From JBEAOO01 sp041164825 (GTDB lineage Bacteria > Pseudomonadota > Gammaproteobacteria > Burkholderiales > Burkholderiaceae_C): a DNA stretch of 16,143 nucleotides. Every line of letters starts with the position of its first letter. The stretch's first letter is position 1. Location: contig JBEAOO010000339.1 of assembly GCA_041164825.1 (NCBI GenBank), forward strand, positions 1 to 16,143, in the 5' to 3' direction. The notes beneath the pieces were generated by a model. It made no database searches. It saw only the letters and a list, made by a program, of their open reading frames with translations, and was not told where the DNA came from. Both the position numbers and the translations under genes were made by a program. Of the stretch, positions 1 through 5,617 are shown piece by piece.

Positions 1-728
1 GCGAAGGCACAGTGTTGCACTTCGTCTGTGAACTCACGCGACACGTCGCCGTAGCATGGATGGAAAAACACTACCTGTTGTTTGCATGTAGGTCTTGTAC
101 TCTTGGCCAAAAGCTTGGCACATCATGGCCTCTTCGCGCGGAACCCGGACCATGCAGAGAAGCAGCACGGCGAGCAATGCGCTAGGGCCTGCAACCGCAT
201 TGGGCAGCAGTACTGCTTGTGCGAGGCCAAAGAGAATGAATGATGCGTACATGGGATGCCTGATGAAGCGATACACCCCGTGCTTTACCAACTGATGGTT
301 TTGCTGAACCTCAAGCCCAACGGACCAGTTCTTTCCAAGATCCGCGTGAGAGCGCCAGAACAGCCACATTCCAACCAGCCAGAGCCCTGCGCCCAGTGGC
401 GTAGAGTAGGCGACAGGTTGGAAAGAGACGGCATTAAGCCAAGAGGTGAATACGTATGCTAACGGCAAAAATATTTGGCCAACGATGACGAGAAGGATGA
501 GAGTCTTGTCCACCGATGTGGAGTGATTAGAAGCCGAGCTGGCTGCAACTTTGGCTTTCCTTTGGTACACCGCTCTTGTGATCAAGTATGCGACCAACCC
601 ACAGAGGAAAATGGCCTGGGAGTCTTGAAGGTTCATGTTGCTTCCTGGATTTAATCGTGTTGTTTAACGAAGAATAAATGGCGAGAGATGCGCCATATAG
701 CTGGCTTTCAAGGTACCCAAAAGCCTAA
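1..728 (-). mobile_element. Integron gene cassette, first in array, incomplete at the window edge
   Basis: The segment runs away from the integrase gene and starts at an integron core site, GTTAGGC, read on the minus strand at 729-723. Cassettes join attI after the G of this core. It holds one gene, an ICMT-family methyltransferase, in the usual cassette orientation, and its base composition is visibly less GC-rich than the chromosomal genes to the right. The leader between core and start codon is about 91 nt, long for a cassette, and contains a short inverted repeat (ATGGCG at 678-683, CGCCAT at 691-696). The cassette's own attC should follow the stop codon, but only 33 bases remain and no convincing RYYYAAC core is visible there. 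Cassette status is inferred from position, orientation and the core site. Confidence 0.6.
34..636 (-). CDS. Isoprenylcysteine carboxyl methyltransferase (ICMT)-family membrane protein
   Basis: This is a 200-residue integral membrane protein with hydrophobic segments near residues 5-22, 46-66, 80-96 and 132-162. The family hallmark is present: a conserved block HGVYRFIRHPMY at about 119-130, then an acidic pair (REE, about 167-169) and an FGQEYKTYM block near 176-184. In ICMT/PEMT-like enzymes these bind S-adenosylmethionine and the substrate at the membrane face. The substrate of bacterial members is generally unknown; isoprenylcysteine itself is unlikely in a bacterium. The start is supported by AGGAAG at about 646-641. 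Length is normal for small bacterial members and the gene looks intact. It lies immediately beyond an integron core site and points away from intI, so it is probably a cassette gene acquired by recombination. The family call is firm; the biochemical role is unknown. Confidence 0.85.
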   Translation of the reverse strand: MNLQDSQAIFLCGLVAYLITRAVYQRKAKVAASSASNHSTSVDKTLILLVIVGQIFLPLAYVFTSWLNAVSFQPVAYSTPLGAGLWLVGMWLFWRSHADLGKNWSVGLEVQQNHQLVKHGVYRFIRHPMYASFILFGLAQAVLLPNAVAGPSALLAVLLLCMVRVPREEAMMCQAFGQEYKTYMQTTGSVFPSMLRRRVA

Positions 729-773
729 CGTGTTATGGACAGCACCAAGTGACGCATAACACCGTGACTGTCC
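723..773 (-). other. attI: attI-like integron recombination site
   Basis: On the minus strand the core GTTAGGC (729-723) is preceded by GGTGTTATGCGTCAC, with 31 nt from GTTATGC to the core. From memory, class 1 attI1 has GATGTTACGCAGCAG 32 nt before the same GTTAGGC, so both geometry and sequence resemble attI1. The site also holds interlocking inverted repeats: GTGTTATG (730-737) with CATAACAC (755-762), and GGACAG (737-742) with CTGTCC (768-773). It lies upstream of an integrase gene that faces away from it, the expected integron arrangement. No matching R'' core lies to the right, so it is not a normal attC. The exact limits are uncertain. Confidence 0.6.
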
Positions 774-804
774 GCTTTTCAAAGTGCGCGCCAGCGATGC
801 TAAG
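751..804. repeat. attI-proximal direct repeat, copy A
   Basis: Aligned by eye with 913-966, about 42 of 53 positions match with two single-base gaps. Shared blocks are GAC-G-ATAACACCG, CTGTCCG, TCAA, GCGCGCC and GCTAAG. Copy A overlaps the inner part of the attI-like site. The repeat period is 162 bp. Confidence 0.65.
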
Positions 805-912
805 CCCTGGTCGGCATTGATTTTTCTGCTGCGCAAGGCCAAGTGCACGAGCGTATTCAGACGTGAAAAGCGGCAGCCCGGCTGCACGGCGCAGGCGAAC
901 CAGGGCGCGACT

Positions 913-966
913 GACGGATAACACCGGCGCTGTCCGTGTATCAAGGCGGCGCGCCGCGTCGCTAAG
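913..966. repeat. attI-proximal direct repeat, copy B
   Basis: This is the second copy of the 54-bp element at 751-804, lying between attI and the intI promoter. It retains ATAACACCG and CTGTCCG but has no GTTRRRY core at the equivalent distance; the matching position reads GTTCGCC on the minus strand. It may be a decayed attI duplicate or an extra integrase-binding arm. The roughly 110 bp between the copies holds nothing else that I recognise. Confidence 0.6.
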
Positions 967-994
967 TGGCTGTGGCATCAAGACTTCCCCCTGA

Positions 995-1023
995 TTGACT
1001 GTATGGGCATACAGCACTAAATT
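995..1023 (+). promoter_or_regulatory. Sigma70-like promoter of intI
   Basis: A -35-like TTGACT (995-1000) and a -10-like TAAATT (1018-1023) are separated by 17 bp, the optimal spacing. They match the consensus hexamers at 5/6 and 4/6. Transcription would start near 1030 and give a leader of about 60 nt before the integrase start. The spacer holds a LexA box. Confidence 0.6.
999..1014. promoter_or_regulatory. LexA (SOS) box in the intI promoter
   Basis: CTGTATGGGCATACAG fits the proteobacterial LexA consensus CTGT-N8-ACAG exactly, and its dyad symmetry extends inward (CTGTAT/ATACAG). It overlaps the last two bases of the -35 hexamer and most of the spacer, so bound LexA should block RNA polymerase. 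LexA repression of integron integrases is established for class 1 and Vibrio integrons, which makes the site's position meaningful. Confidence 0.82.
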
Positions 1024-1092
1024 GCCGTCGAAAGCGGCACTTGGTGCGGGCATTCTGGCCGAGGTGCAGCGTCTTGCCAATGGAGGCTGAAG

Positions 1093-2163
1093 ATGCCGAA
1101 TGCGACGGACGTTTGGGCCAAGACAGCATCGCGATTGAAGCGCGAGGTACATGGCGGCCCAGCTGCCGGCGCAGCTGCTCCGGGCCAAGAACCCGCGCCG
1201 CCGCGATTGCTGGACCGCGTGCGGCAACAGGTGCGAACCTTGCACTACAGCCTGCGCACCGAAGAGGCCTACGTGTTTTGGGCCCGTGCGTTCATCCGGT
1301 TTCATGGCCTGCGACATCCGTCAGAGATGGGCGGCGACGAGGTGCAGGCCTTCCTGACACATCTGGCGGCGGAGCGCCAAGTGGCTCCGTCCACACACCG
1401 CCAAGCCTTGTCGGCCTTGTTGTTTTTGTATAGCAAGGTGTTGGGGCTGCAGTTGCCCTGGATGACCGAGATTGGGCGGCCGGTGCCGAAGCGCCGTTTG
1501 CCGGTGGTGTTGACCCAGGCGGAGGTGAGCCAGGTGTTGCATCGGCTGGAGGGCACGCATCGTTTGCTGGCGCGATTGCTCTACGGCACGGGCCTGCGCA
1601 TCAGCGAGGCGCTGCAGTTGCGGGTGAAGGATGTGGACTTTGGGCAGTGCGCGATCTTTGTGCGCTCAGGCAAAGGCGACAAGGACCGCGTGGTGATGCT
1701 GCCTCAATCGCTGGCGGACGAATTGCGTCGCCAACTGGCTGACGTGCATGCAGTTTGGGCGAGGGATGCGGCGGATGGCACATCCGGCGTGGAATTGCCG
1801 CATGCGCTTGAGCGCAAATACCCCCGCGCCGGGCACACCTGGGCGTGGTTTTGGGTGTTCCCGCAAGACCACCACGCGGTGGACCCGCGCAGTGGCGTGG
1901 TGCGTCGCCACCATGCGTACGAACAAACATTTCAGCGCGCCTTCAAACGCGCTTTGGTTGGCGCAGCCATCGCCAAGCCAGCCACGCCACACACGCTGCG
2001 CCACAGTTTTGCCACACACCTGCTGCAATCGGGCAGCGACATTCGCACGGTGCAAGAACTCCTGGGGCATTCAGACGTGGCCACCACCATGATCTACACC
2101 CATGTGCTGAAGGTCAGCGGCATGGGCGCGCGCAGCCCGCTCGACGCGCTGCACTTGAACTGA
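1093..2163 (+). CDS. intI: Integron integrase (site-specific tyrosine recombinase)
   Basis: This 356-residue tyrosine recombinase should insert and excise gene cassettes at attI and attC. The catalytic set is complete: Arg169 (GTGLRISE), Lys194 (GKG loop), His300 and Arg303 (HTLRHSF), His326 (LLGHSDV) and Tyr335 (MIYTHV). Residues about 236-280 carry the IntI-specific insertion (ALERKYPRAGH, then FWVFPQ, DPRSGVVRRHH), which separates integron integrases from XerC/XerD. It closely resembles IntI1 but has a roughly 40-residue N-terminal region before the first conserved block, longer than the roughly 17 I recall for IntI1. GGAGG at 1082-1086, six bases before the ATG, supports the long start. 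An SOS-type promoter precedes it and a DUF6429 gene follows 16 bp later. No frameshift or missing residue is visible, so it appears functional. Confidence 0.96.
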   Translation: MPNATDVWAKTASRLKREVHGGPAAGAAAPGQEPAPPRLLDRVRQQVRTLHYSLRTEEAYVFWARAFIRFHGLRHPSEMGGDEVQAFLTHLAAERQVAPSTHRQALSALLFLYSKVLGLQLPWMTEIGRPVPKRRLPVVLTQAEVSQVLHRLEGTHRLLARLLYGTGLRISEALQLRVKDVDFGQCAIFVRSGKGDKDRVVMLPQSLADELRRQLADVHAVWARDAADGTSGVELPHALERKYPRAGHTWAWFWVFPQDHHAVDPRSGVVRRHHAYEQTFQRAFKRALVGAAIAKPATPHTLRHSFATHLLQSGSDIRTVQELLGHSDVATTMIYTHVLKVSGMGARSPLDALHLN

Positions 2164-2179
2164 CCGGAGCACCACCACC

Positions 2180-2419
2180 ATGGCACTGGACAAGCAACGC
2201 ATTGACGACGCAGTCTTGGCCCTGCTTCTGCTGGGTCTGCACGATGGCGACCGGGTGTGGAAGACGTTTGATTGGGACGCGATGGACCGGCTGCATGCGC
2301 AAGGCTTCATCAGCGACCCGGTGGGTCGCACCAAAGCGGTTGCGATGACGCCTGAGGGGCAGGCGCGGGCGGAGGGCTTGTTGCGGGCGCTGTTTGAGGT
2401 GGCGCCGGGTTCGCCGTGA
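2180..2419 (+). CDS. DUF6429 family protein
   Basis: This 79-residue soluble protein matches my recollection of the DUF6429 family: an N-terminal helix (about 4-20, DKQRIDDAVLALLLLGL), a WKTFDWDAMDRLHAQGFISDP block (about 27-47), then a K-x-V-x-x-T-x-E-G segment and a terminal helix. The second half resembles the recognition helix and wing of small winged-helix proteins, so DNA binding is a reasonable but unproven guess. The start has GGAG at 2166-2169, ten bases upstream, and lies 16 bp after the intI stop. No promoter separates them, so the gene is probably transcribed with intI under LexA control. The family call is from memory and the function is unknown. Confidence 0.82.
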   Translation: MALDKQRIDDAVLALLLLGLHDGDRVWKTFDWDAMDRLHAQGFISDPVGRTKAVAMTPEGQARAEGLLRALFEVAPGSP

Positions 2420-2490
2420 GGCGCTGACACGTGGGTGGGCCCTGGCCAGTGAGGCGCTGGCGGGCGGGCTCTTGCCAGCGAGGTTCTGGC
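2415..2490. repeat. Three degenerate short direct repeats
   Basis: GAGGCGCTG occurs at 2418-2426 and 2451-2459, and GAGGTTCTG at 2480-2488. The last two sit in longer units, GCCAGTGAGGCGCTGGC (2445-2461) and GCCAGCGAGGTTCTGGC (2474-2490), each a near-palindrome with GCCAG/CTGGC ends. Periods are 33 and 29 bp. The block starts at the stop codon of the DUF6429 gene. Confidence 0.5.
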
Positions 2491-2513
2491 GAGGGGGCGA
2501 GCCCTCACCCCTG

Positions 2514-2534
2514 CCCTCTCCCAGGGGGAGAGGG
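2514..2534. terminator. GC-rich intergenic hairpin (possible terminator or dispersed repeat)
   Basis: CCCTCTCCC (2514-2522) pairs with GGGAGAGGG (2526-2534) across a 3-nt loop. The surrounding CCCTCACCCC-CCCTCTCCC context is typical of a palindromic intergenic repeat common in Comamonadaceae. It lies between the convergent ends of intI-DUF6429 and the dehydrogenase gene and could stop transcription from either side. No T-run follows, so classical intrinsic termination is doubtful. Confidence 0.5.
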
Positions 2535-2622
2535 GGCCACACCCTGCCCTCGCGCGGGTCTTGGCCCCTTGTCTTGGCCTGGATCCTTCTCTTGCGTCAG
2601 GCGCTCGCGTGTGACGGCAGCG

Positions 2623-3714
2623 TCAGCCGCCGGCTAGCACCCTCGCCGCAATCGCCTCCCCCATCTCCGTCGTGCTGGCGCTGCCGCCCAGGTCGCGCGT
2701 GCGGGGGCCTGCGCGCAGCACGTGCTCAATCGCGGCCACGATGGCGTCGTGGGCGGCGCGGCCGGCGCCTGCACCGCCGGTGAGGTGGTTGAGCATCAGC
2801 GCGGCAGACCAGATCATGGCCACGGGGTTGGCGATGTTTTGGCCGTGAATGTCGGGCGCCGAGCCATGCACGGGTTCGAACAGGCTGGGGAAGCTGCGCT
2901 CGGGGTTGAGGTTGGCGGAGGGGGCCAGTCCGATGGTGCCGGTGCAGGCGGGGCCGAGGTCGCTGAGGATGTCGCCGAACAGGTTGCTGGCCACCACCAC
3001 GTCAAAGCGGGTGGGCTGGAGCACGAAGCGGGCGCAGAGGATGTCGATGTGCTGCTTGTCGACGGTGACGCTGGGGTAGTTTTGCGCCATGGCGTCGGCG
3101 CGGCCGTCCCACCAGGGCATGCTGATGGCGATGCCGTTGCTCTTGGTGGCCACGGTGAGGTGCTGGCGCGCGCGCGACTGGGCCAGCTCGAAGGCGTACT
3201 TGAGCACCCGGTCGGTGCCGAAGCGGCTGTAGACCGACTCCTGGATGACGATTTCGCGCTCGGTGCCGGCGTACATGGTGCCGCCGAGGTTGGTGTATTC
3301 GCCTTCGGTGTTTTCGCGCACGACGAAGAAGTCGATGTCGCCCGATTTGCGGCCAGCCAGTGGGCAGGGCACGCCGTCAAACAGGCGCACCGGGCGCAGG
3401 TTGATGTACTGGTCAAACTCGCGCCGGAACTTGAGCAGCGAGCCCCAGAGCGAGATGTGGTCGGGCACGGTGGCGGGCCAGCCGACGGCACCAAACAAAA
3501 TGGCGTCCATGCCTTGCAGCTGCGCCTTCCAGTCGGGCGGCATCATCTCGCCGTGTCGCGCATACCAGTCGCAACTGGCCCACTCGATGGGCGTGAGTTG
3601 CAGCGCGATGCCGAAACGCTCGGCCGCCGCCTGCAGCACGCGCAGGCCCTCGGGCATCACTTCCTGGCCGATGCCGTCGCCGGGGATGACGGCAATGCGA
3701 TGTGCGTGAGACAT
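2623..3714 (-). CDS. Tartrate dehydrogenase / D-malate dehydrogenase-type decarboxylating dehydrogenase
   Basis: A 363-residue cytoplasmic enzyme of the isopropylmalate/isocitrate dehydrogenase superfamily, oxidising and decarboxylating a 2-hydroxy acid with NAD and a divalent metal. Visible signatures are IPGDGIGQEV (about 10-19), the substrate-binding stretch with LKFRREFDQY-INLRP (about 94-108), RENTEGEY with the catalytic Tyr140, Lys191, the metal-site aspartates (Asp224 in HIDILC; Asp248 and Asp252 in LFGDILSDLG), and the NAD loop HGSAPDIHGQNIANP (about 283-297). The sequence resembles tartrate dehydrogenase (TtuC) and D-malate dehydrogenase (DmlA) more than LeuB, and there is no leuC/leuD nearby, so an organic-acid role fits. 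No strong ribosome-binding site is seen; the start is set by the family N-terminus. Which hydroxy acid is used cannot be told. Confidence 0.88.
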   Translation of the reverse strand: MSHAHRIAVIPGDGIGQEVMPEGLRVLQAAAERFGIALQLTPIEWASCDWYARHGEMMPPDWKAQLQGMDAILFGAVGWPATVPDHISLWGSLLKFRREFDQYINLRPVRLFDGVPCPLAGRKSGDIDFFVVRENTEGEYTNLGGTMYAGTEREIVIQESVYSRFGTDRVLKYAFELAQSRARQHLTVATKSNGIAISMPWWDGRADAMAQNYPSVTVDKQHIDILCARFVLQPTRFDVVVASNLFGDILSDLGPACTGTIGLAPSANLNPERSFPSLFEPVHGSAPDIHGQNIANPVAMIWSAALMLNHLTGGAGAGRAAHDAIVAAIEHVLRAGPRTRDLGGSASTTEMGEAIAARVLAGG

Positions 3715-3849
3715 GGTGGGCTTCGCCTGGGAGTTGAAGGGGGTGCGGTGATTTTAGAAAGGGCTGCACACGGGCGCGCTGTGGACACCACAGACACCGC
3801 GCACACCCGGTCGCCACGCACGGGGCCAGACATGCCGCGCGATTCATCG

Positions 3850-3863
3850 CACGATCTATCGTG
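3850..3863. promoter_or_regulatory. Palindromic operator-like site between divergent genes
   Basis: CACGATCTATCGTG is an inverted repeat with 6-bp arms and a 2-bp centre. It lies between the dehydrogenase gene (-) and the lipoprotein gene (+), 136 bp and 105 bp from their proposed starts. The dyad shape and location suggest a transcription factor site, but no regulator gene is adjacent. The rest of 3715-3968 shows no convincing promoter. Confidence 0.4.
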
Positions 3864-3968
3864 AAATCCGTCGTTCAAACCGCAGCACCAGCGCGCGCAA
3901 CGGTGCCGCAACGCCCGAGCCACGCAGGCGCAACATCACCCGGCCCGGCCCGCGCTAAAGTCTGGGCC

Positions 3969-4592
3969 ATGTCCGCGCCGCACGTCACTCCCCGCTCTGC
4001 GCACGCGCGCCACCCACGCCCCGCCTGCTGGGCCGCTGCGCTGCTGGTGATGGCCCTCAGCGCGCTGGCAGGGGGCTGCGCCAACACCTCGTCGGCGAGC
4101 CAGGTGAAGGTCTACCAGAAGGAAAACTTCGAATCGACAGAGACCTTTGCGCGGCTGTTTGACGCGAACGTGGCCACCACCTGCGAGGCTGCGCGCCGCG
4201 CGCTGCTGAGCCAGGGCTACGTGCTGAGCACCACCCGGCCCGACTTCATCACCGGCAGCAAGAGCTTCCAGCCCGAGGGCGAGGTGCATGTGCAGATCTC
4301 ATTCAACGTGGTGTGCGCGCCCGAGGGCCGCGGCGGGCAGATTGCCACCGCGTATGTGAACGCGATCCAGGACCGCTACGCGCTGAAGAAGAGCGCCAAC
4401 TCGGCCAGCGTGGGTCTGAGCGCCATTGGCTCGGTGTCGATCCCCATGGGCGCCACCGACGACTCGCTGGTGAAGGTGGCCAGCGAGACGATTCCGGCCG
4501 GGCCGTTTTACGACCGCTTTTTTGGCCTGATGCAGCGCTATCTGGCGGAACAAACTGCCGAACAAACGGCGGAGCAGGCCGACGCGGAATAA
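3969..4592 (+). CDS. DUF2242-like outer-membrane lipoprotein
   Basis: This 207-residue secreted protein has a lipoprotein signal: a basic stretch, a hydrophobic core (about 20-34) and the lipobox LAGGC with Cys37 as the lipidation site. There is no Asp at +2, so sorting to the outer membrane is likely. The mature part has the blocks CEAARRALLSQGYVLSTT, GSKSFQPEGEVHVQISFNVVC and YVNAIQDRYALKKS that I associate with DUF2242. It ends in repeated AEQT units. The frame also opens from a GTG at 3861, but the ATG at 3969 gives a normal signal peptide, whereas the longer form buries it behind 36 low-complexity residues. No clear ribosome-binding site is seen. It is convergent with the Bug gene to its right. 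Function unknown. Confidence 0.75.
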   Translation: MSAPHVTPRSAHARHPRPACWAAALLVMALSALAGGCANTSSASQVKVYQKENFESTETFARLFDANVATTCEAARRALLSQGYVLSTTRPDFITGSKSFQPEGEVHVQISFNVVCAPEGRGGQIATAYVNAIQDRYALKKSANSASVGLSAIGSVSIPMGATDDSLVKVASETIPAGPFYDRFFGLMQRYLAEQTAEQTAEQADAE

Positions 4593-4618
4593 GCGCGCCC
4601 GTCGGCCCCGCCCGGTGC

Positions 4619-5617
4619 TCAATCGGGCTTGATCTTGGCGCGTGCGATCACCGGCTGCCAGCGCTTTTGCTCCAGCGCGATGTACTTGGCGAATTCGGCC
4701 GGCGTGCTGCCCACGGCAATGGCCGCGTCCTTGGCCAGCATCTCCAGCGCGGCGGGCTGGCGCATGGCTTTGGCGGCAGCGCTGGCCAAGGTGTCGGCGA
4801 CGGCTTGCGGCAGGCTGGCGGGGGCCAGCAGGCCGTACCACTGAGTCATCTCGAAGCCGGGGTAGCCCTGCTCGGCCACAGTGGGCACGTCGGGCAGCTG
4901 CGGCAAGCGCTGCGTGGTGCCGGTGGCAATGCAGCGCAGCTTGCCGGCCTTGATGAACTGCATCACGGCCGGGGCACCCACCGAGGCCACATCAAGCCGG
5001 CCCGCCAACAAATCGGTGAGCTGGGGGCCGGTGCCACGGTAGGGCACGTGCAGCATGAAGGTGTTGGTGGCCATCTTCAAGTACTCCATGGCCAGGTGGC
5101 CGGCGCTGCCGTTGCCGGCCGAGCCGTAGTTGAGCTGGCCGGGCTTGGCCTTGGCCAGCGCCACCAGCTCTTTGAGGTTTTTCACCGGCAGATCGGGCCG
5201 CACCAAATACAGGCTGGGCACCTTGGCGAGCAGGCTGATGGGGCGGAAATCTTTGATGGGGTCGTAGGGCAGTTTGTCAAAGATGTAGGGGTTCACGGCC
5301 AGCGTGCCGATGTGGCCCAGGATCAGCGTGTGCTGGTCATCGGCCTTGGCCACTTCGCCCATGGCCACATTGCCGGCGCCACCGGGCTTGTTTTCCACAT
5401 ACACGCTTTGGCCGAGCAGCTTGCCCAGCTCCACCGCGGCGGCGCGGGCCACGATCTCGGAGCTGCCGCCAGGGGCGAAGGGCACGACAAAACGAACCGC
5501 CTTGTTGGGCCAGGCCTCGGCACGGGCGGCAGCGGGCAGCGCCGCGGCAGCACCGAGGGCGGCGAGTTGGGCCAGCCATTGGCGGCGTGGCAGGTCAAAG
5601 GTGGCGTGCTGGGTCAT
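4619..5617 (-). CDS. Bug/TctC-family tripartite tricarboxylate transporter solute-binding protein
   Basis: A 332-residue periplasmic binding protein of the Bug family, greatly expanded in Burkholderiales. The N-terminus carries a twin-arginine-like motif (LPRRQWLAQ) and a hydrophobic alanine-rich segment ending in AARA. The mature region has the family pattern RFVVPFAPGGSSEIVAR, then VENKPGGAGNVA, IFDKLPYDPIKDF, NYGSAGNGSAGHLAMEYLK and VPYRGTGPQLTDLLAG. Bug proteins bind small carboxylates or amides, often for a TctA/TctB permease, but neither is encoded here, so it may use a remote permease or act in sensing. Its ATG overlaps the stop of the amidohydrolase gene by 4 bp (ATGA, 5614-5617), implying translational coupling. 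It is the last gene of the four-gene operon. Confidence 0.93.
   Translation of the reverse strand: MTQHATFDLPRRQWLAQLAALGAAAALPAAARAEAWPNKAVRFVVPFAPGGSSEIVARAAAVELGKLLGQSVYVENKPGGAGNVAMGEVAKADDQHTLILGHIGTLAVNPYIFDKLPYDPIKDFRPISLLAKVPSLYLVRPDLPVKNLKELVALAKAKPGQLNYGSAGNGSAGHLAMEYLKMATNTFMLHVPYRGTGPQLTDLLAGRLDVASVGAPAVMQFIKAGKLRCIATGTTQRLPQLPDVPTVAEQGYPGFEMTQWYGLLAPASLPQAVADTLASAAAKAMRQPAALEMLAKDAAIAVGSTPAEFAKYIALEQKRWQPVIARAKIKPD

Noticed and set aside
1..33. Possible attC start after the methyltransferase stop (GTGCAAC on the minus strand)
   Set aside because: It deviates from RYYYAAC at one position and the partner core would be outside the window, so it cannot be judged.
662..668. GTTAAAC on the minus strand as a second cassette core
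   Set aside because: No matching RYYYAAC partner lies within the 60 bp upstream and a cassette that small is implausible; mentioned only as a side note in the leader finding.
735..960. Cassette promoter Pc candidates on the minus strand (TTGAAA or TTGATA before GTGTTAT)
   Set aside because: The best -10-like hexamer, TGTTAT, is only about 15 bp from the -35-like element, and better-spaced hexamers match poorly, so I do not annotate a promoter.
708..1317. Open frames on the minus strand across the attI region
   Set aside because: They run through attI, the LexA box and the intI start, resemble no family and have no ribosome-binding sites; they are by-products of GC-rich DNA.
2722..3864. 380-codon plus-strand open frame opposite the dehydrogenase gene
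   Set aside because: Low-complexity Gly/Ala/Val/His translation antisense to a well-conserved enzyme.
4593..4618. Bidirectional terminator between the convergent lipoprotein and Bug genes
   Set aside because: Only 26 bp are available and no convincing stem is visible.
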